In this document: in pieces, positions 18,951-27,365 of the stretch | How positions within the stretch are numbered: position 1 is the first letter of the stretch | Layout of the letters: every line of letters begins with the position of its first letter | DNA from: Streptomyces subrutilus | GTDB lineage: Bacteria > Actinomycetota > Actinomycetes > Streptomycetales > Streptomycetaceae | Direction of reading: 5' to 3' | Length of the DNA: 64,000 nt | Assembly: GCF_008704535.1 (NCBI RefSeq) | Contig: NZ_CP023701.1 | Coordinates: forward strand, 3,286,001-3,350,000 | Notes under the pieces: generated by a model | What the model was told of the DNA's origin: nothing | Databases searched by the model: none | Seen by the model: the letters and a program-made list of their open reading frames with translations, nothing else | Translations under genes and position numbers: made by a program

Positions 18951-19099
18951 ATGGATTGTCGATGTGTCGCTGCCATCACTCAAGCCAGCGTATCCGGTCT
19001 GATTTCGATCACCGAGAGCGCCTGTCCGGCGGCCACCCGCGCACCGCCCGAACCGCACCGGTATGTTCGTGAGGAGCCGATACAACCGGAGAATACGTT

Positions 19100-20617
19100 T
19101 TGTCCAGAACCATGACCGACAAGGACGAGCCGACGGACCCGGAGGCGGAGCGGCCGCCGCCCTCCGACGACCACGCCTTCCTCGGCCACCCCCGGGGCCT
19201 CGCCACCCTGTCCGGGCTGGAGGTCTGGGAGCGCTTCTCGTTCCTGGGCATGCAGGCCATCCTCGTCCTGTACTTCGCCGACGCGGTGGCCGACGGCGGC
19301 CTGGGGATGAACCCGGGCACCGCGGCGTCCGTCGCCGCGGCCTACGGGACCATGGTCTACCTCGTCTCCGTCGCGGGCGGCTGGCTCGCCGACCGCATCC
19401 TCGGTTCCTACCGCGCCGTCCTGTGGGGCGGCATCCTGATCGCCTGCGGCCACTACGCCATGGCCGTGCCGACCGCCGCCATGACCTGGACCGGCCTGGG
19501 CCTGATCAGCGCGGGCACCGGCCTGCTCAAGCCCAACGTCGCCACCATGGTCGGCAAGCTGTACCGCACCGACGACGACCGGCGCGACGCCGGCTTCGCC
19601 CTCTACTACATGGGCATCAACATCGGCGCCTTCGCCGGCCCGCTGATCACCGGCTGGCTCGGCGAGCACCAGGGCTGGCACTGGGGCTTCTCCGCCGCCG
19701 CCGTCGGCATGACCGCCGGCCTGGTCCAGTACGTCCTGGGCCGCCGTCACCTGGCCGGGCGCCGGCACTCGGCCGAGTACGCCCTGGCGCCCGCCGCGAT
19801 GCGCACCGCCGTGTGGCGGATCGTCGGCGGCTGCGTCGCCTTCGCGGTCCTCGCGACCGCCCTGGCCGCGGCCGGCTGGCTGACCATGGGCCGCTTCGTC
19901 GACCTGCTCACCCTCGTCTCGGTGATCGCCCCGGTCGTCTACTTCGCCGTCATGTTCCGCAGCCCCCGGGTGACGGCGGCGGAGCGCGGGCGGCTGCGCC
20001 CGTACGTGGTCCTCTTCCTCGCCTCCGTGGCCTTCAACTTCATCCTCTTCCAGGCGTACTCGACGATGATGCTGCTGGCCTCGACCAACGCCCGCACCTC
20101 CATCCTCGGCTTCGAGTTCCCCTCCAGCTGGTACGCCTCCGCCCTCGGCGCCTTCGAGGTGGCGCTGGCCCCGGTCGTCGCCGCCCTGTGGGCCCGGATG
20201 GGCCACCGCCAGCCGCACTCCTCCAACAAGATCGCCATCGGCGTGGTCCTGGGCGGCCTGTCCTTCCTGCTGATGGTCGTCCCGACCTCGGGGCACAGCG
20301 GCGACTCCTACCAGATGGCCGCCTGGTGGATCGTCGGCTCGTACCTGCTGCTCGGCCTCGGCGACGTCCTGCTGGAGACCTCCGGCATGTCGGCCACCAG
20401 CAAGCTCGCGCCCAAGGCCTTCGCCAGCCAGACGATGGCCCTGTGGTTCCTCTCCCTCGCGCTGGCCAACGGCATCCAGGCCCAGGTCGTGAAGGTCTAC
20501 GACCAGGTCTCGCACCCCGTGTACTTCGGGGTCAACGGCGCCATCGCGGTCGCCGCCGGCCTCGTCGTGATGGCCCTCGCGCCCTGGCTGCGGCGCACGA
20601 TGCACCCCGTCCACTGA
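19100..20617 (+). CDS. POT/PTR2-family proton-coupled peptide transporter
   Basis: 505-residue inner-membrane carrier with about 14 helices that imports di- and tripeptides with protons. The PTR2 signature GGWLADRILGSYRAVLWGG lies at about 92-110; LEVWERFSFLGMQAILVLYF at about 35-54 corresponds to the ExxERFxYYG motif of the family. TTG 19100 has GGAGA seven bases upstream, while the in-frame ATG at 19112 is the alternative start. It may feed peptides released by secreted peptidases such as the M28 enzyme and the next hydrolase. Confidence 0.92.
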   Translation: MSRTMTDKDEPTDPEAERPPPSDDHAFLGHPRGLATLSGLEVWERFSFLGMQAILVLYFADAVADGGLGMNPGTAASVAAAYGTMVYLVSVAGGWLADRILGSYRAVLWGGILIACGHYAMAVPTAAMTWTGLGLISAGTGLLKPNVATMVGKLYRTDDDRRDAGFALYYMGINIGAFAGPLITGWLGEHQGWHWGFSAAAVGMTAGLVQYVLGRRHLAGRRHSAEYALAPAAMRTAVWRIVGGCVAFAVLATALAAAGWLTMGRFVDLLTLVSVIAPVVYFAVMFRSPRVTAAERGRLRPYVVLFLASVAFNFILFQAYSTMMLLASTNARTSILGFEFPSSWYASALGAFEVALAPVVAALWARMGHRQPHSSNKIAIGVVLGGLSFLLMVVPTSGHSGDSYQMAAWWIVGSYLLLGLGDVLLETSGMSATSKLAPKAFASQTMALWFLSLALANGIQAQVVKVYDQVSHPVYFGVNGAIAVAAGLVVMALAPWLRRTMHPVH

Positions 20618-20653
20618 GGCGATGTCCCCTCGGCCGATTGGCGACCCCACCCC

Positions 20654-22657
20654 ATGATTATCCGTACCGATTTCCCCTACGCGACCACCCACGAGGACGT
20701 CCGCATCCCGCTGCCCGACGGCGTCGAGCTGTACGCCCGCGTCTGGCGCCCGGTGACCGACGAGCCCGTGCCGGCCCTGCTGGAGTACCTCCCGTACCGG
20801 CTGACCGACTGGACCGCCCCCCGCGACTGGCAGCGCCACCCCTGGTACGCGGGCCACGGCTACGCCTCCGTCCGCGTGGACGTGCGCGGCCACGGGTGCA
20901 GCGGCGGCCTGCCCGGCGACGAGTACGACGCCCGGGAGCTGACGGACGGGGTCGCGGTCGTGGAGTGGCTCGCGGCGCAGCCGTGGTGCACGGGGGCCGT
21001 GGGCATGTTCGGCATCTCGTGGGGCGGCTTCAACAGCCTCCAGATCGCCGCGCTCGCGCCCGAGGCCCTCAAGGCGGTCGTCACCGTCTGCTCGACCGAC
21101 GACCGCTACGACAACGACGTGCACTACATGGGCGGCTCGGTACTGGCCGTGGACATGCACGCGTGGGCGGCCACCATGCTCGCCTTCGCCTCCCGCCCGC
21201 CGGACCCCGCGTACGTCGGCGACGGCTGGCGCGCGCAGTGGCTGGAGCGGCTGGAGGCCGTGGAGCCGCTCGTGCACACCTGGCTCTCGCACCAGACCCG
21301 CGACGACTACTGGCGCCACGGCAGCGTCTGCGAGGACTACGGGGCGATCCGCGCCGCGGTCCTCGCGGTGGGCGGCTGGCACGACCCGTACCGGGACACC
21401 GTGCTGCGGCTGGCCGAGCACCTGCCGCCGGACCGGGTGCGCGGCCTGATCGGGCCCTGGTCGCACCAGTACCCGGACCGCGGGCTGCCGCCCGGGCCGG
21501 CGATCGGTTTCCTCCAGGAGACCCTGCGCTGGTGGGACCACTGGCTCAAGGGCGAGGACACCGGGGTGGCGGACGAGCCGCTGCTGCGCGCCTGGATCAG
21601 CGACTCGCACCCGCCCGCGACCGTGTACGAGGAGCTGCCGGGCCGCTGGGTCGGCGAGAGGGCCTGGCCCTCGGCGTCGGTGATCCCCGTCCCGTACGGG
21701 CTCCGGGGCGCGCCGGTGGCCGTGGCCTCGCCGCAGCACACGGGGCTGGACGCGGGCCGCTTCTTCCCCTTCGGCAACGACGCCGACCTGCCGCCGGACC
21801 AGCGCGAGGAGGACGCCAAGTCGGCCTGCTTCGAGTTCCCGGTGGAGGGCGGGGAGCCGGTGGAGATCCTGGGGCGGCCCTCGGTGACGCTGCGGCTGCG
21901 GATGGACGTGCCGTACGGGCAGGTCGTGGCCCGGCTGTGCGACGTTGCCCCGGACGGCTCCTCGACCCTGGTCACGCGGGGCGCGCTGAACCTGTCCGCC
22001 CGCCACGGCCGGGACCGGGCGGTGCCGTGGCCGGCCGGCGCCACCGAGGACGTCGTCTTCGAGCTGAACGGCATCGGCCACTCCTTCGCACCGGGCCACC
22101 GCATCCGGCTGTCGCTGTCCTCCGCGTACTGGCCGTGGATCTGGCCGCGGGCCGGCTCCGAGGCCGGCTGGACCCTGGACCCGGAGGGCAGCGCGGTGAC
22201 GCTGCCGGTGCGGGCGGGCTCGGCCGCGGACGGCGGGATCGCGTTCGGGCCGCCGGAGCAGTCCGCCCCCCTGGGGGTGGTGTACCCGGACACGCTGGAC
22301 GAGCCGCGGCCCGAGCGGCTGGTCGTGCGGGACGTGGCGCGCGGCACGTGGCGGCTGGAGGTGGACCCGCGCTACGGGGGCACGCGGGTGTACCCGGACG
22401 GGCTGGAGTTCGGCGAGGACGCGGTGGAGGTGTACGAGATCCAGGACGCCGACCCGCTGTCGGCCAGGACCCGCTCGCAGTGGACGGTGCGGCTGCACCG
22501 GCCGGAGCTGGGCTGGGACGCGCGGGTGGAGACGCGCTCGGAGATCTCGTGCGACGAGGGCGGGTTCCTGACGCGCGACGAGGTGGTGTGCCGGGAGGGC
22601 GAGGAGGTCCTCTTCCACCGCACCTGGGAGCGCCGCCTGCCCCGCACGGCCGGCTAG
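20654..22657 (+). CDS. CocE/NonD-family serine hydrolase (X-Pro dipeptidyl-peptidase-like)
   Basis: 667 residues. The alpha/beta hydrolase part has the nucleophile elbow GISWGGFNS (Ser at about residue 119), a likely catalytic Asp in GGWHDPYRDT and His in GPWSHQYPD. The C-terminal third is the jelly-roll lid domain (VTLRLRMDVPYGQVVARLCD and LNGIGHSFAPGHRIRLSLSS). No signal peptide is seen, so it should act in the cytoplasm. CocE relatives cleave esters or Xaa-Pro peptides, and the substrate here is unknown. It follows the peptide transporter by 36 bases and may share its transcript. Confidence 0.9.
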   Translation: MIIRTDFPYATTHEDVRIPLPDGVELYARVWRPVTDEPVPALLEYLPYRLTDWTAPRDWQRHPWYAGHGYASVRVDVRGHGCSGGLPGDEYDARELTDGVAVVEWLAAQPWCTGAVGMFGISWGGFNSLQIAALAPEALKAVVTVCSTDDRYDNDVHYMGGSVLAVDMHAWAATMLAFASRPPDPAYVGDGWRAQWLERLEAVEPLVHTWLSHQTRDDYWRHGSVCEDYGAIRAAVLAVGGWHDPYRDTVLRLAEHLPPDRVRGLIGPWSHQYPDRGLPPGPAIGFLQETLRWWDHWLKGEDTGVADEPLLRAWISDSHPPATVYEELPGRWVGERAWPSASVIPVPYGLRGAPVAVASPQHTGLDAGRFFPFGNDADLPPDQREEDAKSACFEFPVEGGEPVEILGRPSVTLRLRMDVPYGQVVARLCDVAPDGSSTLVTRGALNLSARHGRDRAVPWPAGATEDVVFELNGIGHSFAPGHRIRLSLSSAYWPWIWPRAGSEAGWTLDPEGSAVTLPVRAGSAADGGIAFGPPEQSAPLGVVYPDTLDEPRPERLVVRDVARGTWRLEVDPRYGGTRVYPDGLEFGEDAVEVYEIQDADPLSARTRSQWTVRLHRPELGWDARVETRSEISCDEGGFLTRDEVVCREGEEVLFHRTWERRLPRTAG

Positions 22658-22666
22658 CCGGGGGTG

Positions 22667-22699
22667 CCGCGGCCGCGCGGGGCATCCGTGCGGCCGCGG
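22667..22699. terminator. Bidirectional hairpin between CocE-like and HAD genes
   Basis: CCGCGGCCGC (22667-22676) pairs with GCGGCCGCGG (22690-22699) around a 13-base loop, in the 48-bp gap between two converging genes. Confidence 0.6.
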
Positions 22700-22705
22700 G
22701 CCGCG

Positions 22706-23512
22706 TCAGGCGAAGAGGCGTTCCAGGACCACCGCGATCCCGTCGTCCTCGTTCGACAGGGTCATCTCGTCGGCCACGGCCACCAGCTCGCGGTGGGCGT
22801 TGGCCATCGCCACCCCGCGGGCGGCCCAGGCGAACATGGGGATGTCGTTGGGCATGTCCCCGAAGGCGATCGTCCCGGCCGCCCGGGCGTCCAGGAAGGC
22901 CGCCGCCCGCGCCAGTCCGCTGGCCTTGTCGATGCCGGGCGGCTGGAGCTCGACCGTGTGCTCCCCCGCCATGGTGACGTTGACGAGGTCGCCGACCACC
23001 GACCGGGCCACCCGCGTCAGCTCGTCGTCGTCCAGCCGCGGGTGCTGGAGCAGCACCTTGTTGATGGGGGCCGACCACAGGTCGCTGCGGCGCGGCACCC
23101 GGACCGTGGGCAGGTGCGGGTGCCACATCCGGTAGCCCGGCCCTATCAGCATCTCCGCGTCCAGCCCCTCCTGGTTGACGGCCGCGTACACCTCGCCGAT
23201 CTCCGCCTCGATCTTGCCGAGGGCCACTTCGGCCAGCCCCCGGTCCATGGAGACGGAGTGCAGCAGCACCCCGCGCGCCGCGTCGTACACCTGCGCGCCC
23301 TGCCCGCACACCGCGAGCCCCTCGTAGCCGAGGCCGTCCAGGACGTGCCGGACCTGTGGGACCGGGCGGCCCGTGACGACGATGTGCCGGGCGCCGGCGG
23401 CGCGGGCGGTGGCGAGTGCCCGGCGGGAGCGGGCCGAGACGGTGTCCCCGGCGCGCAGCAGAGTCCCGTCCAGGTCGGTGGCGATCAGGTCATAGGGGAG
23501 GGCGGAAGTCAC
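22706..23512 (-). CDS. HAD-superfamily phosphatase, Cof type
   Basis: 268 residues from GTG 23512. Motif I DLIATDLDGTLLRAGD holds the nucleophile Asp and acid Asp; motif II is VVTGRPVP and motif IV IAFGDMPNDIPMFAWA with a C2B-type cap between. Such enzymes hydrolyse sugar phosphates or flavin and pyridoxal phosphates; the substrate is not predictable. A TTG ten codons upstream (23542) is an alternative start, and neither has a good ribosome site at proper spacing. Confidence 0.88.
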   Translation of the reverse strand: MTSALPYDLIATDLDGTLLRAGDTVSARSRRALATARAAGARHIVVTGRPVPQVRHVLDGLGYEGLAVCGQGAQVYDAARGVLLHSVSMDRGLAEVALGKIEAEIGEVYAAVNQEGLDAEMLIGPGYRMWHPHLPTVRVPRRSDLWSAPINKVLLQHPRLDDDELTRVARSVVGDLVNVTMAGEHTVELQPPGIDKASGLARAAAFLDARAAGTIAFGDMPNDIPMFAWAARGVAMANAHRELVAVADEMTLSNEDDGIAVVLERLFA

Positions 23513-23653
23513 CGGGCCAAGGATACGGACCCCCTCGGACAAGTCCTACAAATAGCGCCCGAATCCGGCCTCCCGCAGGCCCCACCGGCCACGTAACGTG
23601 TCAACGAGCCACCGGGACACCCCCGGACCGCGTCGAAAGCGAGGCAGCATCCC

Positions 23654-24877
23654 ATGCCCCAGCAGAGCCCCCTCGAAGTACCCGAGGGCGACCCGTTCGG
23701 GCCGCACAACCTGCCCTACGGCGTCTTCTCCACCGCCCGGGAGGACCGCCGGCGGATCGGTGTCCGCATCGGCGGGCACGTGCTCGACGCGGGCGCGGCC
23801 GCCGCCGCGCTCGGTTCCCCGTACGCCGGACTGCTCGGACAGCCCTCCCTCAACCCGCTGCTGGCCGCCGGGCGCACCGCCTGGCGCGACGTGCGCCGGG
23901 CCCTGACCGCCTGGGTCACCGACCCCGGGCACCGGCCGGCCGTGGAGCCGCACCTGCTGCCGCTGGACGAGGTCGTGCTGCACCTGCCGTACGAGGTCGC
24001 CGACTACGTCGACTTCTACGCGAGCGAGCACCACGCCACCAACGTCGGGAAGATCTTCCGCCCGGACGGGGACGCCCTGACGCCCAACTGGAAGCACCTG
24101 CCGATCGGTTACCACGGCCGGTCGGGCACGATCGTCGTCTCGGGCACCGACGTCGTACGGCCCTCCGGCCAGCGCAAGGCCCCCACCGACCCGGTGCCGG
24201 TCTTCGGCCCGTCCGTCAAGCTCGACATCGAGGCCGAGGTCGGCTTCGTCGTCGGCGCCCCCTCCGAGCTCGGGCGCCCGGTGCCGCTGGCCGGGTTCGA
24301 GGACCACGTCTTCGGCCTCTTCCTCCTCAACGACTGGTCGGCGCGCGACATCCAGGCCTGGGAGTACGTGCCGCTGGGCCCCTTCCTCGGCAAGTCCTTC
24401 GCCACCTCGGTCTCCGCCTGGGTCACGCCGCTGGAGGCCCTGGACGCGGCGCGCACCGCCCCGCCCGCCCGCGACGTCCCGCTGCTGCCCTACCTCGACG
24501 ACGCGGGCGACGACCGGCCCGGCGGCTTCGACCTGCGCATCACCGTGTCCGTCAACGGGCAGGAGATCGCGCGGCCGCCGTTCGCCTCCATGTACTGGAC
24601 CGCCGCCCAGCAGCTCGCGCACATGACCGTCAACGGTGCTTCGCTGCGCACCGGCGACGTCTTCGGCTCCGGCACGGTCAGCGGGCCGCGGACGGACCAG
24701 CGCGGCTCGCTGCTGGAGCTCACCTGGAACGGCCGCGACGCCATCGAGCTCTCCGACGGCAAGCGCACGTTCCTGGAGGACGGGGACACCGTCACCCTGA
24801 CCGCGTGGGCCCCGGGCCCCGACGGCACCCGGGTGGGCCTCGGCGAGGTCACCGGCCGCATCACCGCGGCGCGCTAG
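23654..24877 (+). CDS. fahA: Fumarylacetoacetase
   Basis: 407 residues, close to the usual length of fumarylacetoacetate hydrolase, the last enzyme of tyrosine and homogentisate breakdown (fumarylacetoacetate to fumarate and acetoacetate). The metal site and catalytic region are seen in VDFYASEHHATNVGKIF, LPIGYHGRSGTIVVSG, KLDIEAEVGFVVG and LFLLNDWSARDIQAWEYVPL. The N-terminal SH3-like domain (PHNLPYGVFS) is complete. Homogentisate dioxygenase and maleylacetoacetate isomerase are not nearby. ATG 23654; an 11-bp hairpin follows the stop. Confidence 0.95.
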   Translation: MPQQSPLEVPEGDPFGPHNLPYGVFSTAREDRRRIGVRIGGHVLDAGAAAAALGSPYAGLLGQPSLNPLLAAGRTAWRDVRRALTAWVTDPGHRPAVEPHLLPLDEVVLHLPYEVADYVDFYASEHHATNVGKIFRPDGDALTPNWKHLPIGYHGRSGTIVVSGTDVVRPSGQRKAPTDPVPVFGPSVKLDIEAEVGFVVGAPSELGRPVPLAGFEDHVFGLFLLNDWSARDIQAWEYVPLGPFLGKSFATSVSAWVTPLEALDAARTAPPARDVPLLPYLDDAGDDRPGGFDLRITVSVNGQEIARPPFASMYWTAAQQLAHMTVNGASLRTGDVFGSGTVSGPRTDQRGSLLELTWNGRDAIELSDGKRTFLEDGDTVTLTAWAPGPDGTRVGLGEVTGRITAAR

Positions 24878-24889
24878 GACGGCCCGGCG

Positions 24890-24919
24890 GCGGGCCGCAC
24901 TCCTTTGGGTGCGGCCCGC
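24890..24919 (+). terminator. Terminator after fumarylacetoacetase
   Basis: 11-bp perfect stem (24890-24900 with 24909-24919), loop TCCTTTGG, 12 bases after the stop. Confidence 0.7.
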
Positions 24920-24987
24920 GTGCGCGGGCCGGAGCGGGCCGGGATGGTGGACGGGACCGGGTCCGTACCCCACCGCAAGGAGCCGCC

Positions 24988-25602
24988 ATGCCCGTCCGCA
25001 GACTGAAGACCGCGCTCGCCTGCACGGCCGCCGCGTCGCTCTGCCTGGCGGCCCTGGCCCCGGCGGCGCACGGGGTGGACGGCCCGGCGCCCGACCCGCG
25101 CAACCGGCAGGCCATGCGCGACATGGCGACGGCGATGCGGGTGACGGCCAAGTACGTGGACGAGCGGGCGGCCCTCAGGGACGGGTACGTCCCGCACGGC
25201 GAGAGCTGCATGAACAACCCGTTCGGGGCGGGTGCCATGGGCTACCACTACGTCAAGCAGGCCAACTGGGGTTCGAAGGACCCCGCCAGGCCGACCGCAC
25301 TGCTCTACAGCAGGGAGAAGGACCGCAACGGCCGGCGCACGCTCCAGACGGTGGAGTGGATGTCCACCGACCGGGACCAGGACCTGAAGACGACCGACGA
25401 CCGGCCGACGATGTTCGGGCTGCCCTTCGACGGGCCCATGCCCGGCCACTGGGCGGGCATGCCCAAGCACTACGACCTCCACATGTGGGCGTACAAGGAG
25501 AACCCGGCCGGCCGCTTCCACAACTGGAACCCGGCGCTGACCTGCCCCGGCAAGAAGCCCGCCCCGGCCCACCCGGACCCGGAGCACGCGCACGGCCACT
25601 AG
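24988..25602 (+). CDS. Small exported protein of unknown function
   Basis: 204 residues. Signal peptide at 1-28 (RRLKTALACTAAASLCLAAL then APAAHG). The mature part has conserved-looking blocks DGYVPHGESCMNNPFGAGAM, GYHYVKQANWGS, MFGLPFDGPMPGHW and a C-terminal DLHMWAYKENPAGRFHNWNP with two Cys (in GESC and ALTC) that could form a disulfide. The pattern is that of a widespread family of exported proteins without assigned function. Strong ribosome site AAGGAG precedes ATG 24988. The last residues are His/Pro/Glu-rich (PDPEHAHGH), possibly metal-binding. Confidence 0.8.
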   Translation: MPVRRLKTALACTAAASLCLAALAPAAHGVDGPAPDPRNRQAMRDMATAMRVTAKYVDERAALRDGYVPHGESCMNNPFGAGAMGYHYVKQANWGSKDPARPTALLYSREKDRNGRRTLQTVEWMSTDRDQDLKTTDDRPTMFGLPFDGPMPGHWAGMPKHYDLHMWAYKENPAGRFHNWNPALTCPGKKPAPAHPDPEHAHGH

Positions 25603-25651
25603 AACGCCCCTGCGGTCAGATCGTGCTCGGGCGACGCGCTACGCGGTAGCA

Positions 25652-25704
25652 CGTACGCCGCACGGGCCCGGCCCCCCTCGGGGGCCGGGCCCGTGCGGCG
25701 TACG
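25652..25704. terminator. 25-bp bidirectional terminator between the exported protein and nuoN
   Basis: Perfect 25-bp stem (25652-25676 with 25680-25704) with a 3-base loop (CTC). It sits in the gap between converging transcripts, 50 bases from the plus-strand stop and 5 bases from the nuoN stop, and should end the 14-gene nuo transcript. Confidence 0.85.
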
Positions 25705-25709
25705 GGTGG

Positions 25710-27365
25710 TCAGCGGACGAACGTGCTCGCCTGCCCGGCCAGGTCCAGGAAGTACTGCGGGGCCACGCCCAGCACCAGGGTCACCGCGACGCCCACCGCG
25801 ATGGTGGTCATGGTCAGCGGCGAGGGGACGGCCACGGTCGGGCCGTCGGTCTTCGGCTCGCTGAAGAACATCAGCACGATCACCCGGACGTAGAAGAACG
25901 CGGCGATGGCGGACGAGATCACACCGACCACGACCAGCACCCCGGCCCCGCCCTCCGCCGCCGCCTTGAACACGGCGAACTTGCCGGCGAAGCCCGACGT
26001 CAGCGGGATGCCGGCGAAGGCGAGCAGGAACACGGCGAAGACCGCCGCCGTCAGCGGCGAACGGCGCCCGAGACCCGCCCACTTCGACAGGTGCGTCGCC
26101 TCGCCGCCCGCGTCGCGCACCAGCGTGACCACCGCGAAGGCGCCGATCGTCACGAAGGAGTACGCGCCCAGGTAGAAGAGGACGGCCTGGACGCCCTCCG
26201 CCGAGGTCGCGATGACACCGGCCAGGATGAAGCCCGCGTGCGCGATCGAGGAGTACGCCAGCAGCCGCTTGACGTCCGTCTGGGTCACGGCGATCACCGC
26301 GCCCGCCAGCATCGTGACGATCGCGACGCCCCACATCACCGGACGCCAGTCCCAGCGCAGGCCCGGCAGCACCACGTACAGCAGCCGCAGCAGCGCGCCG
26401 AAGGCGGCCACCTTCGTCGCCGCCGCCATGAAGCCGGTGACCGGGGTCGGGGCGCCCTGGTAGACGTCCGGGGTCCACATGTGGAAGGGGACCGCGCCGA
26501 CCTTGAAGAGCAGGCCCATCAGGATCAGCGCGCCGCCGATCAGCAGCAGCGCGTCGTTGCCCATGGTGGCCGCCAGCGCCGGGTCGACGGTGGTGACGGT
26601 GCCGTCGACCACGTCGGCGATCACCGCGTACGAGACCGAGCCCGCGTAGCCGTAGAGCAGGGCGATGCCGAAGAGGAGGAAGGCGGAGGAGAAGGCGCCC
26701 AGCAGGAAGTACTTCACCGCGGCCTCCTGCGACATCAGCCGCTGGCGGCGGGCGACGGCGCAGAGCAGGTACAGCGGGAGGGAGAAGACCTCCAGCGCGA
26801 TGAACAGGGTCAGCAGGTCGTTGGCCGCCGGGAAGATCAGCATGCCGGCGACGGCGAACATGGCCAGCGGGAAGACCTCGGTGGTGGTGAAGCCCGCCTT
26901 CACGGCGGCCTTCTCGCTGTCGCTGCCCGGTACCGACGCCGCCTGGGCGGCGAAGGAGTCCACCCGGTTGCCGTGCGCGGCCGGGTCGAGGCGCCGCTCG
27001 GCGAAGGTGAACACCGCCACCACCGACGCCAGCAGGATGGTGCCCTGGAGGAAGAGCGCCGGGCCGTCCACGGCGATGGCGCCCATGGCCGCGATGCGCG
27101 CCTTGGTGCTCCCGTACCCGCCGGCGGCGAGGCCGACGACCGCCGCGAAGGCCGAGGCCAGTGCGGCGACGGCCAGGAACACCTGGACGTGGTAGCGGGC
27201 CTTGCGCGGGACGAAGGCCTCGACGAGGACTCCGACGATCGCCGCGCCCACCACGATCAGCGTGGGCGCGAGCTGCGCGTATTCGATGACCGGCGCCGGG
27301 ATCCGGTCGACCGGTCCCTCGGCAGCCAGCGTCCACAGGCTCTGGGCAGCAGTCAGGGTGCTCAC
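25710..27365 (-). CDS. nuoN: NADH-quinone oxidoreductase subunit N
   Basis: Antiporter-like proton-pumping subunit of the membrane arm, 551 residues with about 14 helices. The GTG start at 27365 overlaps the nuoM stop (GTGA). Conserved family stretches include FSLPLYLLCAVARRQRLMSQ, VGAVPFHMWTPDVYQGAPTP and QTDVKRLLAYSSIAHAGFIL (broken-helix and lysine region). An insertion around residues 100-145 (RLDPAAHGNRVDSFAAQAAS and PGSDSEKAAVKAG) separates the early helices. Last gene of the operon. Confidence 0.96.
   Translation of the reverse strand: MSTLTAAQSLWTLAAEGPVDRIPAPVIEYAQLAPTLIVVGAAIVGVLVEAFVPRKARYHVQVFLAVAALASAFAAVVGLAAGGYGSTKARIAAMGAIAVDGPALFLQGTILLASVVAVFTFAERRLDPAAHGNRVDSFAAQAASVPGSDSEKAAVKAGFTTTEVFPLAMFAVAGMLIFPAANDLLTLFIALEVFSLPLYLLCAVARRQRLMSQEAAVKYFLLGAFSSAFLLFGIALLYGYAGSVSYAVIADVVDGTVTTVDPALAATMGNDALLLIGGALILMGLLFKVGAVPFHMWTPDVYQGAPTPVTGFMAAATKVAAFGALLRLLYVVLPGLRWDWRPVMWGVAIVTMLAGAVIAVTQTDVKRLLAYSSIAHAGFILAGVIATSAEGVQAVLFYLGAYSFVTIGAFAVVTLVRDAGGEATHLSKWAGLGRRSPLTAAVFAVFLLAFAGIPLTSGFAGKFAVFKAAAEGGAGVLVVVGVISSAIAAFFYVRVIVLMFFSEPKTDGPTVAVPSPLTMTTIAVGVAVTLVLGVAPQYFLDLAGQASTFVR

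Noticed and set aside
18980..22618. Minus-strand open frame of 1212 codons
   Set aside because: It is opposite the POT transporter and CocE-like hydrolase. The composition (His/Arg/Gly-rich) and lack of motifs mark it as a shadow.
19063..22977. Plus-strand open frame of 1304 codons spanning two genes
   Set aside because: It is out of frame with both real genes; the product is Arg/Pro/Gly-rich and unrelated to any family.
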